This document shows, piece after piece, positions 42,167 to 50,766 of a DNA stretch of 64,000 nt. The stretch spans positions 1 through 64,000 of the forward strand of contig NZ_WBIN01000012.1 of NCBI RefSeq assembly GCF_009749385.1, given 5' to 3'. The notes beneath the pieces are model-generated. The model saw nothing but the letters and a program-made list of their open reading frames with translations, did no database searches and was not told the DNA's origin. The stretch is from Agromyces allii. Lineage in GTDB: Bacteria; Actinomycetota; Actinomycetes; Actinomycetales; Microbacteriaceae. Each line of letters opens with the position of its first letter. Within the stretch, counting starts at the first letter, position 1. The position numbers and the translations under genes were made by a program.

Positions 42167-43081
42167 TCAGATCGACGGGAAGGGCCCGATGCCCGCCCGA
42201 CCGATGCGCCACCGGTGCTCTCGGCGGCCGAGCAGTGCGAGGATTCCCGCAGCGGTGCGGTCCCAGTCGTGGGCGACCTGCCGGTAGCTGAGCCTCAGTA
42301 CGAGATATCCACGGGTCGCGAGCTCGAAGTCCCGCCGACGATCGTTCTCGAACTCCGTCCGGGAGCTGTGGAAGGACCACCCGTCGACCTCGATGACGAG
42401 CCGGTCGCCGACGAGGAAGTCGACGGCGCCGACGCCCTCGATGGGGGCCTGCGTGCGAAACCGAACCTGACGGCTCCGCAGGAACAACCGCACCTTTGTC
42501 TCGAGGCCCGATTGCCCGCCGAAGTCGAGCCGGTCGAGCGTTGCGCGCCGACCGGGCGGCATGGCGTCGCGCACGGCGTCGAGGTGTCCCGGATCGAGCG
42601 CACGGCGTTCGATCGCCGACTCGACGGCCGCGAGGGCGTCGGCGGTCGGCGCGCACGCGAACATCTCGCCGAGCGCCGTCGTCACTGGATCTCGGCCGAC
42701 CAGGCCCGCGATGCGCCCCCGATAGTGCAGGCAGACGCCGTGCGCGTCGGCGGCGAGCGGGAGCGTGCGGTCGTGAGGGGCGCGAAGTCGCGATGAGTTC
42801 GCGGCCACGCGGACGTGCAGCCGGTCTCGTTCGGGAACCCAGAGGCCGGTGATCCTCGCGACCGTCGACGCGGTGGCGATGCCGCCGACCCTGACCGCAC
42901 GTACGACGTCGGTCGGGGCATCGTGCGAAGCGAACCAACCGTTCCGGACGCGCGTCACGGCGCCGGCGCGCACCGCGCTCGCCACAGCCTCTCGGGGCAC
43001 GCCGGCGGCCTCGAACGCCGCGAATCCTGCGGCCCCGCCCGCACGACGCAGGACCGCCGTCACGCCCGCGTTCGCCTTCAC
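42167..43081 (-). CDS. DUF559 (Vsr-like nuclease fold) protein with AbiEi-like N-terminus
   Basis: The 304-residue protein has an N-terminal winged-helix/AbiEi-type segment (LRRAGGAAGFAAFEAAGVPR, VRNGWFASHDAP, residues 7-60) and a C-terminal DUF559 domain (about 200-300). The nuclease-like core is VDFLVGDRLVIEVDGWSFHS, FENDRRRDFELATRGYLVLR and VLRLSYRQVAHDWD, resembling Vsr/PD-(D/E)xK enzymes. Such genes are present in many copies in Microbacteriaceae genomes, and their role is not established. The GTG at 43081 is chosen from protein alignment memory; no ribosome site is clear. The gene is bracketed by two 66-nt hairpin repeats. Confidence 0.82.
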   Translation of the reverse strand: MKANAGVTAVLRRAGGAAGFAAFEAAGVPREAVASAVRAGAVTRVRNGWFASHDAPTDVVRAVRVGGIATASTVARITGLWVPERDRLHVRVAANSSRLRAPHDRTLPLAADAHGVCLHYRGRIAGLVGRDPVTTALGEMFACAPTADALAAVESAIERRALDPGHLDAVRDAMPPGRRATLDRLDFGGQSGLETKVRLFLRSRQVRFRTQAPIEGVGAVDFLVGDRLVIEVDGWSFHSSRTEFENDRRRDFELATRGYLVLRLSYRQVAHDWDRTAAGILALLGRREHRWRIGRAGIGPFPSI

Positions 43082-43159
43082 GGGGCGAGTCTGCCCGCCC
43101 GGCGGCGTGGTCGGGCCGGGAAGGCGGGAGCTGTGGACAAACCAGGGTGGGTGACATCC

Positions 43160-43225
43160 GGAATTCAGGAGATCACGACCTCGAGGTCTCCTCAGCGGGG
43201 TGGATGCCGGGATCTCCTGATTTTC
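43160..43225. repeat. 66-nt hairpin repeat, copy 2 (upstream side of DUF559 gene)
   Basis: The arms GGAATTCAGGAGATC (43160-43174) and GATCTCCTGATTTTC (43211-43225) pair at 13 of 15 positions around a 36-nt loop with CCTCAGCG, matching copy 1 in length, orientation and loop signature. It lies in the 272-bp gap between the DUF559 gene and the aldo/keto reductase gene. Confidence 0.85.
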
Positions 43226-43353
43226 TGCACTGCAGGGGCGCGTCACACGGGGCAACGCGGGAATACCGGCATCCGAGCGTCGTTGTGGTCACTGCCGGCG
43301 ATCGCACGCTCACGCCGGCGCCGACCCTGACGTCCGACCCGGCTGGAGCCAAC

Positions 43354-44322
43354 ATGACCGAGACCACGACCGCCGCCCGCGCCCGCATCGGCGCATCCGA
43401 CCTCGAGATCGCGCCGCTGTCGCTCGGCACGAACGTGTTCGGCTGGACCGCCGACCGCGACGCCACGTTCGCCGTGCTCGACGCGTTCACCGCAGGGGGC
43501 GGCAACTTCGTCGACACCGCCGACGGGTATTCGGCCTGGGTGCCGGGCAACACGGGCGGCGACAGCGAGCGCCTCATCGGCGAGTGGGTCGCGTCGCGCG
43601 GCTCGCGCGACGACGTGGTCATCGCGACCAAGGTCAGCACGCACCCCGACTTCAAGGGCCTCTCGGCCGCGAACATCAGGGCCGCGGCGGATGCCTCGCT
43701 GCAGCGCCTCGGCACCGACGTCATCGACCTCTACTACGCCCACTTCGACGACGCCGAGGTTCCGCTCGACGAGACCGTGGGGGCCTTCTCCGAGCTCGTC
43801 GACGCGGGCAAGATCCGTGCGATCGGCATCTCGAACTACACGCCCGAGCGCATCGACGAGTGGTTCCGCGTGACCGAGGCGAACGGCCTCCACCGCGCGG
43901 TCGCGCTGCAGCCGCACTACAACCTCGTCGAGCGCGACTTCGAGACGAACGGGCTGCGCGAGCGGGCCGAGCGCGAGGGGCTCGCGGTCTTCCCGTACTT
44001 CTCGCTCGCGAAGGGCTTCCTCGCCGGCAAGTACCGCACCGAAGCGGATGTCACCGCCGCCGGCGCGAGCGTCCGCGCGGGCGGCGCTGCACCGTACGTC
44101 GGCGAACGCGGCGCCCGGGTGCTCGCGGCGCTCGACGCGGTCGCGGCCTCGCACGCTGCATCCGTCGCCTCGGTGTCGCTCGCGTGGCTCCGCCAGCAGC
44201 CGACGATCGTCGCTCCGCTCGCCAGCGCCCGCAGCGTCGAGCAGCTGGGCGACCTGCTCGCCTCGCTCGAGGTGGAGCTGACGGCCGAGGAGCTCGCCGC
44301 GCTCGCCGCGGCATCCGCCTGA
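43354..44322 (+). CDS. Aldo/keto reductase
   Basis: The 322-residue NADPH-dependent reductase is an (alpha/beta)8 barrel with the AKR catalytic tetrad. Asp and Tyr are in NFVDTADGYSAWVPG, Lys is in VVIATKVSTHPDF, and the usual His is in DLYYAHFDDAEVPLDET. IGISNYTPERIDEW and FSLAKGFLAGKYRTEADV follow. It is closest to the YajO/Tas-like group. GGAG lies shortly before ATG 43354. The preceding gap holds the hairpin repeat copy 2; the gene stands alone. Confidence 0.93.
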   Translation: MTETTTAARARIGASDLEIAPLSLGTNVFGWTADRDATFAVLDAFTAGGGNFVDTADGYSAWVPGNTGGDSERLIGEWVASRGSRDDVVIATKVSTHPDFKGLSAANIRAAADASLQRLGTDVIDLYYAHFDDAEVPLDETVGAFSELVDAGKIRAIGISNYTPERIDEWFRVTEANGLHRAVALQPHYNLVERDFETNGLRERAEREGLAVFPYFSLAKGFLAGKYRTEADVTAAGASVRAGGAAPYVGERGARVLAALDAVAASHAASVASVSLAWLRQQPTIVAPLASARSVEQLGDLLASLEVELTAEELAALAAASA

Positions 44323-44433
44323 CGTTCCCGCGTCGGCACGGGCGCCGGATGCCCGTGTCGCCGCGGTTCGGCGTGCGCACCGTGCCATGATGCGGTGACG
44401 CCGCAGCCCGAGGCGACGTCGGAGGGGGTCGGC

Positions 44434-46071
44434 GTGCGCGCTCGCTGGTGGAGACTCGACGCCGGAGGCGCCCTGATCGGGCTGCTCGCGGCCGCACTCT
44501 CGATGACCCCGTCGCTGCTGCCGCGCCCGGCATTGCTCCAGGGCGTCATCACCGCGTTCGCGTTCCTCATCGGGTACGGCATCGGGACGTTCCTCTGGTG
44601 GCTGATCCGTCGGTTCGTCCGGTGGCGCCCGACTCCGAAGGGGCGCCGCATCGCCTGGTGGGTGTACATCGGGGCCGCCGTGGTGCTCGCGATCGTGCTG
44701 TCGATCGCCTCGGTCGGATGGCAGAACGAGGTGCGACGCACGGTCGAGCTGCCCGAGATCGACGGCTTCGACGGACTGCTCTTCATCGTCGGGTTCGTGC
44801 CGGTCGTGCTCATCGGCATCGCCCTCGCCCGCGCCGAACGTCGCCTCGGCATGCGAATGTCGGCCCGCCTCGGGCGTGCGTGGGGCGTGACCGTGACGGT
44901 GGCGATCGTCGTCGCCTCGACCGTGGCGGTCGTCTCCGTCGTGATGTTCGGACTCGACCGGCTGTACCTCGCGAACAACGGCCCGGCAGCGCCGTGGGTG
45001 ACCGAGCCGATGAGCTCGTTCCGCTCATCGGGCCCCGACTCCGAGGTCGAGTGGGACCTCGTCGGCCGGCACGGCACCGCGTTCCTCGGCGGCGGTCCGA
45101 AGGCGGTCGACATCGAGGAGCTCACGGGTCGGCCCGCACTCGAGCCGATCCGCGTCTACGTCGGCCAGGCGAACGCGCCGACCGTCGAGGAGCGCGCCGC
45201 CATCGCCGTGCGCGAGCTCGAGCGCACCGGCGCGTTCGACCGCGAGCTGCTCGTGGTGGCCACGACGACCGGTTCGGGCTGGCTCGAGCCGCAGGCCGTC
45301 GACGCGGTCGAGTACCTGCACGGCGGCGACACGGCGATCGTGTCGACGCAGTACGCGTACACGCCGAGCTGGGTGTCGTTCCTCTTCGATCCGGACGCCC
45401 CGGTCGCGTCATCCGTCGCCCTGTTCGACGCCGTCGAAGCGAAGTGGGAGACGCTGCCGGAGGCCTCCCGCCCGCAACTCGTCGTGTACGGCCTGAGCCT
45501 GGGCGCGCATGGGACGCAGGAGGCGTTCGGCGACCTCGACCGGATGCGCGCCCGCACCGAGGGGGCGCTCCTCGTCGGCAGCCCGAACGGCTCGACCATG
45601 TGGCGCACCCTCACTGCGGCGCGCGAGCCGGGCAGCCCGCAGTGGCTTCCGGTCGTCGACGACGGGCGCGAGGTGCGCTGGCAGTCGGTGCCGGGCGATT
45701 TCGACGCGCTGGGCCCGGACTGGCAGGCCCCGCGGGTCGCCTACCTGCAGCACGCGACCGACCCCGTCACCTGGCTGGGGCTCGAGCTGATCTGGGCCGA
45801 GCCCGACTGGTTGACCCCCGAGGAGCGTTCCGACGACGTCAGCGACTCGATGCGCTGGATCCCGGCCGTGACCGCCCTGCAGGTCGCGATCGACATGTTC
45901 GTGAGCGCGGGCGTGCCTGCCAGCTACGGCCACAACTACGGCGACATCATGCTCGACGGATGGCAGGCGGTCACGGGCGACGGCGGGCTCGATGCCGCTG
46001 CGCTCGCACGCATCCAGAGCGTGCTCGAGGGGTACGCGGCGGTGCAGCCGGTCGGCAGCGTCAGCGAGTAG
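44434..46071 (+). CDS. Membrane-anchored alpha/beta-hydrolase family protein (Abhydrolase_9 type)
   Basis: The 545-residue protein has four N-terminal membrane helices (about 10-175) and a C-terminal alpha/beta-hydrolase domain (about 220-540) with the nucleophile elbow QLVVYGLSLGAHGTQ and a late acidic/His segment (GVPASYGHNYGD). This is the architecture of the actinobacterial Abhydrolase_9 family (with its N-terminal membrane domain), whose substrates are unknown; a lipid or cell-envelope ester is plausible. GTG 44434 is preferred because GGAGGGGG lies five bases upstream; an in-frame GTG at 44395 would add 13 residues. Confidence 0.88.
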   Translation: MRARWWRLDAGGALIGLLAAALSMTPSLLPRPALLQGVITAFAFLIGYGIGTFLWWLIRRFVRWRPTPKGRRIAWWVYIGAAVVLAIVLSIASVGWQNEVRRTVELPEIDGFDGLLFIVGFVPVVLIGIALARAERRLGMRMSARLGRAWGVTVTVAIVVASTVAVVSVVMFGLDRLYLANNGPAAPWVTEPMSSFRSSGPDSEVEWDLVGRHGTAFLGGGPKAVDIEELTGRPALEPIRVYVGQANAPTVEERAAIAVRELERTGAFDRELLVVATTTGSGWLEPQAVDAVEYLHGGDTAIVSTQYAYTPSWVSFLFDPDAPVASSVALFDAVEAKWETLPEASRPQLVVYGLSLGAHGTQEAFGDLDRMRARTEGALLVGSPNGSTMWRTLTAAREPGSPQWLPVVDDGREVRWQSVPGDFDALGPDWQAPRVAYLQHATDPVTWLGLELIWAEPDWLTPEERSDDVSDSMRWIPAVTALQVAIDMFVSAGVPASYGHNYGDIMLDGWQAVTGDGGLDAAALARIQSVLEGYAAVQPVGSVSE

Positions 46072-46204
46072 GGGTGCGGTGCCGGATGTCGGAGCCCGGG
46101 CCTTCTGGGGTCGTGCCCCCGATCTGCACCGCCCGCTAGGCTTCGGTCGTCGGCTCGAGGGGGAGCCGAGGCTCTGGCGAGCCGGGCGATGGGGGAGGAA
46201 TGCC

Positions 46205-47788
46205 GTGCGCATTGTGAAGGGTGCTGCCGTCTCGGTGGCCGTGATCGTGGCCGTGACGCTCGCAGGTTGTGCGCCGGAGCCCGAGCCGTATGCGCCGCGC
46301 GTCTCGTCCGACGGGCCGCCCCCGGGTGACGCGGTCGAGGTGGCCGAGGGCGGACTCGACGGTGCGCTCGATGCGCTGGAGGGCGACATCCAGAAGATCC
46401 TCGACGAGTCGGGGGTGCCGGGCGCGGCCGTGGCGGTCGTGCACGGCGACGAACTGCTGTTCGCCGAGGGGTTCGGGGTGCGCGAGGTCGGCGAGGACGA
46501 GCCCGTCGACGAGTCCACGGTGTTCCAGATCGCCTCGATGTCCAAGCCGATCGCGGCGACCGTGGTCGCCTCGCAGTTGGGCGACGGACTCACGTGGGAC
46601 ACCCCGGCCGCGCAGTACCTGCCCGGGTTCGCGCTCGAGGACCCGTGGGTCACCGAGCACGTGACCGTCGGCGACCTCTTCGCGCACCGGTCGGGGCTGC
46701 CCCTGGCCGCGGGCGACTCGTTGGAGGACATCGGCTACGACCGGGACTACATCCTGGAGCACCTCGACCAGGTTCCGCTCGACCCGTTCCGGTCGACGTA
46801 CAACTACGCCAACTTCGGGCTGACGGCCGGCGCCGAGGCGGTCGCGAACGCCGTCGGCACCGACTGGGAGACCCTGTCGGAGGAGGCCCTGTACGGGCCG
46901 CTCGGCATGGACTCCACGAGCTCGCGCTACGAGGACTTCCTCGCGCAGGACGACCGGGCGACGCTGCACGCGCTCGAGGACGGCAAGTTCCAGCCGCTCT
47001 ACGAGCGCGACGCCGATGCGCAGACGCCCGCCGGCGGCGTCAGTTCGAACGTGCTCGACCTCGCGAAGTGGATGTCGTTGCTGCTCGAGAACGGCACCTT
47101 CTCCGGTGAGGAGATCGTGGCGGAGAGCCAGCTGGTCCCGGCGCTGACGCCCGAGATCGTCTCGAGCAACGCCGGTGCGGCCGGGTTCCGCGCGGGGTTC
47201 TACGGCTACGGCTTCAACACCGGGACCGATCCGTCGGGGCACACGACCGCCTCGCACTCCGGCGCGTTCTGCCTCGGCGCCGCGACGAACTTCCAGATCG
47301 TGCCGAGCCTCGGGCTCGGGGTCGTCGCCCTGACGAACGGCGGGCCGATCGGCGTGCCCGAGGCGATCGTCAGCACCTTCCTCGACCGGGTGCAGTTCGG
47401 CGAGGTGCACCGCGACTGGCTGGCCGACTACGGGCAGGCGTTCGCGCACTACTACGAGCCGGCCGGCGACCTCTCCGACGAGAGTGAGCCGACGGATGCC
47501 GCGGCCCCGGGCGCGCTCGAGGAGTACGCGGGCACGTGGACGAACCCCTACTACGGCGACGCCGTCGTGACTGTGAAGGGCGACGCCCTCGTCGCAAAGC
47601 TCGGGCCCGAAGGCGGATACGAGCTCGAGCTCGAGCCGTGGGACGGAGACGAGTTCGCGTTCGTGCCGACGGGCGAGAACGCGCCGTGGGGATCCAAGTC
47701 GTCGGCGACGTTCACGCTGGGCGGCGGGGCCGACACCATGCGGCTGCAGTTCTTCGACACCAACGGGCTCGGGACCTGGACGCGCTGA
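46205..47788 (+). CDS. Lipoprotein serine hydrolase, class C beta-lactamase fold
   Basis: The 527-residue protein has a lipoprotein signal (TLAGC, lipidated Cys22) and a beta-lactamase/DD-peptidase domain (about 55-395) with the SxxK motif SMSK (Ser111, Lys114), the YxN motif in TYNYANFG and HSG near TASHSGAF. A C-terminal beta domain (about 430-527, with EYAGTWTNPYYGDAVV) resembles the DUF3471/lipocalin-like module of such esterases. It may act on peptidoglycan or small esters outside the membrane. GTG 46205 follows GGAGGA. Confidence 0.9.
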   Translation: MRIVKGAAVSVAVIVAVTLAGCAPEPEPYAPRVSSDGPPPGDAVEVAEGGLDGALDALEGDIQKILDESGVPGAAVAVVHGDELLFAEGFGVREVGEDEPVDESTVFQIASMSKPIAATVVASQLGDGLTWDTPAAQYLPGFALEDPWVTEHVTVGDLFAHRSGLPLAAGDSLEDIGYDRDYILEHLDQVPLDPFRSTYNYANFGLTAGAEAVANAVGTDWETLSEEALYGPLGMDSTSSRYEDFLAQDDRATLHALEDGKFQPLYERDADAQTPAGGVSSNVLDLAKWMSLLLENGTFSGEEIVAESQLVPALTPEIVSSNAGAAGFRAGFYGYGFNTGTDPSGHTTASHSGAFCLGAATNFQIVPSLGLGVVALTNGGPIGVPEAIVSTFLDRVQFGEVHRDWLADYGQAFAHYYEPAGDLSDESEPTDAAAPGALEEYAGTWTNPYYGDAVVTVKGDALVAKLGPEGGYELELEPWDGDEFAFVPTGENAPWGSKSSATFTLGGGADTMRLQFFDTNGLGTWTR

Positions 47789-47830
47789 CGTGCTGGCGCG
47801 CTGGCGCGCTCACGCGTTGGCGCGCTGACC
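47789..47830. repeat. Short direct repeats of CTGGCGCGC
   Basis: Immediately after the stop codon the sequence repeats CTGGCGCGC and GTTGGCGCGC (GCTGGCGCGCTGGCGCGCTC and on), four related units in about 40 bases. It may help end transcription of the lipoprotein gene, or be simple slippage. The convergent gap (111 bp) holds nothing else. Confidence 0.5.
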
Positions 47831-47899
47831 TGTCGGCCCGGGGCGCGGCGAGGCGTGTCCGGCACGCCGCCCGGCGTCGGCCCGGCGTCGGTGCCGCGC

Positions 47900-48871
47900 T
47901 CAGGCCCCGGCGGCCACCGCGTTGTGCAGTCGATCGCCGTCGACGCCGAAGCGGCCGTAGCCGCCGCCGAGGTTCGTGAGCAGCACGAAGCAGATGCCGA
48001 GCGACGGCGTGATCCAGAACTCGGTGCCGGCCCAGCCGCCGTGCCCGTAGGTGTCGTTCGCGAGCAGCCCGGGTGAGGAGTGGCGCAGGTTCCACGCGAA
48101 GCCCCAGTCCTGTCCGCGCGACGCGGGGTAGGGCTCGAGCTTCGGCATGCCGACGGTCAGCGGGCGCAGCATCGCGGTGCTCGCGGCCTTCGAGACGAGG
48201 GTGCCGTCGTCGCGCAGCAGCGCGCTGCCGACGGCGAGCAGGTCTTCGGCGCGGCCGAGGAGTCCGGCTCCCGGATGCCGCAGGGCGGCGAATCGAGCAT
48301 AGTCGAGTCCCTGCGACGCGGCGTCGACGGGCGCGTGCCGGCTCGCCGCGGCGTCGAACGTGAAGCCCGTCGCGCCCACGCGTGCGCCGACGGCGTCGAC
48401 CGCCCGTTCCCAGGGTGCGCCGGAAGCGTGCTCGATGAGCGCCGCGACGCCCGCGTACGCGATGGTCGAGTAGCGGCTGGCGGTGCCGGCGGCGAAGTCG
48501 CGTCCGGGCTCGAGCAGGCCGGGGCGGAGGCCTCTGACGTCGTCCATCGGGGGCTCGGTGATGCCCGAGGTGTGGCTCACGAGGTGGCGCAGCCGCACGA
48601 CGTCGTCGCGGCCGGCGCCGAACTCCGGCACGGCGTCGGCCAGCGGGGTGTCGGAGGTGAGCCGGCCCTGCTCGATCTGGTGCAGCGCGGCGAGGCCGAC
48701 GATCGGCTTCGTGATCGAGAAGAGCGGGTAGTGGTCGTCGACGGAGGTCTCGCCGAACGCCTCGAGCGCGACGGTGCCGTCGCCGGTCGCGATGCCGAGC
48801 ACGGCCGACGGCAGCGGGCCGTCGTCGACGTTTCGTCGGGCCCAGGCGAAGGCGTGGTCGAAGATCGGCAT
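47900..48871 (-). CDS. Serine hydrolase, class C beta-lactamase fold (cytoplasmic)
   Basis: The 323-residue protein lacks a signal peptide. It has SxxK in LFSITKPIVGLAAL, the YxN-type motif in SRYSTIAYAGVAAL (Y-S-T, atypical) and HGG in TYGHGGWAGTEFWI. It belongs to the EstB/esterase branch of the beta-lactamase superfamily rather than true lactamases. It follows the hydroxyacid dehydrogenase (70-bp gap) on the same strand and may be in an operon with it. ATG 48871 follows AGAGGA. Confidence 0.88.
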   Translation of the reverse strand: MPIFDHAFAWARRNVDDGPLPSAVLGIATGDGTVALEAFGETSVDDHYPLFSITKPIVGLAALHQIEQGRLTSDTPLADAVPEFGAGRDDVVRLRHLVSHTSGITEPPMDDVRGLRPGLLEPGRDFAAGTASRYSTIAYAGVAALIEHASGAPWERAVDAVGARVGATGFTFDAAASRHAPVDAASQGLDYARFAALRHPGAGLLGRAEDLLAVGSALLRDDGTLVSKAASTAMLRPLTVGMPKLEPYPASRGQDWGFAWNLRHSSPGLLANDTYGHGGWAGTEFWITPSLGICFVLLTNLGGGYGRFGVDGDRLHNAVAAGA

Positions 48872-48941
48872 GTGGTCCTCTCGGGGCAGGCGGGGCACTG
48901 CGTGGAACGGGTCGGGGAGCGGGGCGGATGCCGCGGACGGC

Positions 48942-49865
48942 TCAGGTGCGCAGCACCACGTTGCGCGGCTCGTCGCCCCGCAGCATCCGCTCGATCTGGT
49001 CGCGCACGAGCCGCGCCATGCGGGGCATCATCGCGGTGGACGCGCCGCCGACGTGCGGTGAGACGAGCACGTTCGGCAGGGCGAACAGCGGGTGCCCGTC
49101 GGGCAGGGGCTCGGGGTCGGTGACGTCGAGGGCGAAGCGCAGGCGGCCCGAGGTCGCCTCTGCGAGGATCGCGGCGGTGTCGGCGACCTTGCCGCGGGCG
49201 ATGTTCACGACGAGGGCTCCGTCGGGCAGCGCCGACAGGAATCGGGCGTCGACGAGGTCGGTCGTGGCCTCGGTCAGCGGAACGCCCACGATGACGATCT
49301 CGGCGAGGGGCAGCAGATCGGGCAGTTCGTCGATGCCGTGGATGCGGCCGCGCTCGTCGTCTCGTGCGCGGCTCGCCACGCGCGTGATCTCGACCTCGAA
49401 CGGCAGCAGCCGCTGCTCGATCGCCTGCCCCACGCCGCCGTGGCCGATGAGCAGCACGCGCCGGTCGGCGAGGCTCGCATGCCGTGCGGGCGCCCAGCGG
49501 CCCTCGCCCGCCGCGCGCACGAAGTCGGGGATGCCGCGCTGGGCGGCGAGCACGAGCGCGAGGGTCAGCTCGGCGGTCGAGGTCTCGTGCACGGAGGCCG
49601 CGTTCGCGTAGACATGGCCGGGCGGCAGCACGTCGGCGACGTCGTCGTAGCCGATCGACTGCGACTGCACGAGCCGCGTGGTGACGCCCGCGAGGGCGCC
49701 GAGACGGCCGGATGCCCCCATGTACGGCGGCACGACGAGATCGAGGTGCGCGGCCGGGGCGGGCTCCTTGAGATCCCACAGCACCACGTCGACGCCCTCG
49801 GGCAACGGGCCGATCGCGTCGCGGAGGGTTGCGCCGGGCAGGGACACGAGCAGGCGGTCGGTCAT
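48942..49865 (-). CDS. D-isomer-specific 2-hydroxyacid dehydrogenase
   Basis: The 307-residue NAD(P)-dependent dehydrogenase has a catalytic domain split around a Rossmann domain: VLLIGHGGVGQAIEQRLLPFEVEITRVASR (the nucleotide motif is GHGGVG), LPLAEIVIVGVPLTEATTDLVD, ALVVNIARGKVADTAAI and DVTDPEPLPDGHPLFALPNVLVSPHVGG. These keep the Arg (NIARG), Glu (DPEP) and His (SPHVGG) of the active site. The substrate is not identifiable. Confidence 0.92.
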   Translation of the reverse strand: MTDRLLVSLPGATLRDAIGPLPEGVDVVLWDLKEPAPAAHLDLVVPPYMGASGRLGALAGVTTRLVQSQSIGYDDVADVLPPGHVYANAASVHETSTAELTLALVLAAQRGIPDFVRAAGEGRWAPARHASLADRRVLLIGHGGVGQAIEQRLLPFEVEITRVASRARDDERGRIHGIDELPDLLPLAEIVIVGVPLTEATTDLVDARFLSALPDGALVVNIARGKVADTAAILAEATSGRLRFALDVTDPEPLPDGHPLFALPNVLVSPHVGGASTAMMPRMARLVRDQIERMLRGDEPRNVVLRT

Positions 49866-49971
49866 GCATCGATCCTCTCAGAACGCCCGCCCGCGACATC
49901 CGCTCGACCGGGGATCGTGACCGGCCGACGGCCGGCCGGTGCGGCGGCACGCGGCCCGGCGGGCGCGACGG

Positions 49972-50661
49972 TCACGGCAGCTGCTCGACCTGGGCGCGGA
50001 TGATGCGCTCGGCCACGCCCATGGCCTCGTCGCTCGGCGCGATCTCGTCGAAGCCGTGCAGCACGCCGTCGACCGCGAGCGAGGCGATGCCGTGGCTCAT
50101 GGCGCACAGCTGCAGGAACGTGCTCTCGACGTCGCCGTGGATGTCGCCGTTCGCGTGCACCTCGACGACGAGCGCGCGCAGCCCGGCGAGCGCGGCGAGC
50201 CGGGCGCGATCGAGGGCCTCGTCGCCGCGGGCGATGCTCGGCGTGCGGAACATCGCATCGAAGTGCGCGGGATTGCGCTGGGCGAAGGCGACGAACTCGA
50301 GCGAGTCGGCGACGAGTCGCTCGCGGCCGGGCAGGTGCGCGGCGCGCTCCTGCGCGGTGCACAGCTCGTCGTCGAGCAGCGCGAGCCCCTCGAGCGCGAG
50401 CGCCCGTATCATGCCCTCGCGGCTGCCGAAGTAGTGCGTCGGTGCGGCGTGCGAGAGGCCGGCGCGGCGGGCGACCTCGCGGAGGCCCACGCTGTTGACG
50501 CCCTGTTCGCGTGCGAGCTGCTCCATGGCGCGCAGCAGGGCGGCGCGGCCGGGCGCTCCGCCGGTGGTCGGCGTGCTCGCGGCGGCGGCAGAGGCGTTGG
50601 TGACCGGGGCAGGGGCGGCCGGAGCCGATTCAGCCGCGGAGGTCGGGATCGTGTCGGACAT
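49972..50661 (-). CDS. TetR-family transcriptional regulator
   Basis: The 229-residue protein has a 38-residue Ala/Pro/Ser-rich tail, then the TetR HTH (REQGVNSVGLREVARRAGLSHAAPTHYFGSREGMIRAL, in blocks) and a C-terminal helical domain of the TetR_C (WHG) kind. ATG 50661 has GGAAGG upstream. It is divergent from a PPOX-fold gene with two matching palindromes between them, so it most likely represses both directions. Confidence 0.92.
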   Translation of the reverse strand: MSDTIPTSAAESAPAAPAPVTNASAAAASTPTTGGAPGRAALLRAMEQLAREQGVNSVGLREVARRAGLSHAAPTHYFGSREGMIRALALEGLALLDDELCTAQERAAHLPGRERLVADSLEFVAFAQRNPAHFDAMFRTPSIARGDEALDRARLAALAGLRALVVEVHANGDIHGDVESTFLQLCAMSHGIASLAVDGVLHGFDEIAPSDEAMGVAERIIRAQVEQLP

Positions 50662-50702
50662 CTTGCCTTCCATCGTGGTTCTCGAGCCGACTCCGGGCAA
50701 GT

Positions 50703-50752
50703 GCTTGACAATGTAAAGCACCTGCTCGTACGCTCGCTTTACATTGTAAAGC
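50703..50752. promoter_or_regulatory. Twin TetR operators and plus-strand promoter
   Basis: GCTTTACATTGTAAAGC (50736-50752) is a perfect 17-bp palindrome. GCTTGACAATGTAAAGC (50703-50719) is the same site with one arm mismatch. Centres are 33 bp apart. The upstream site overlaps a TTGACA (50705-50710) that has TACGCT 18 bases downstream (50729-50734), a good promoter for the gene at 50767. Binding would block both promoter and start region. Confidence 0.85.
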
Positions 50753-50766
50753 GATGGGAGCGGAAC

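Noticed and set aside
43240..43275. Third copy of the 20-mer shared by 6916 and 44357
   Set aside because: The reverse complement only matches loosely around GCCGGTATTCCCGCG; not convincing as the same element.
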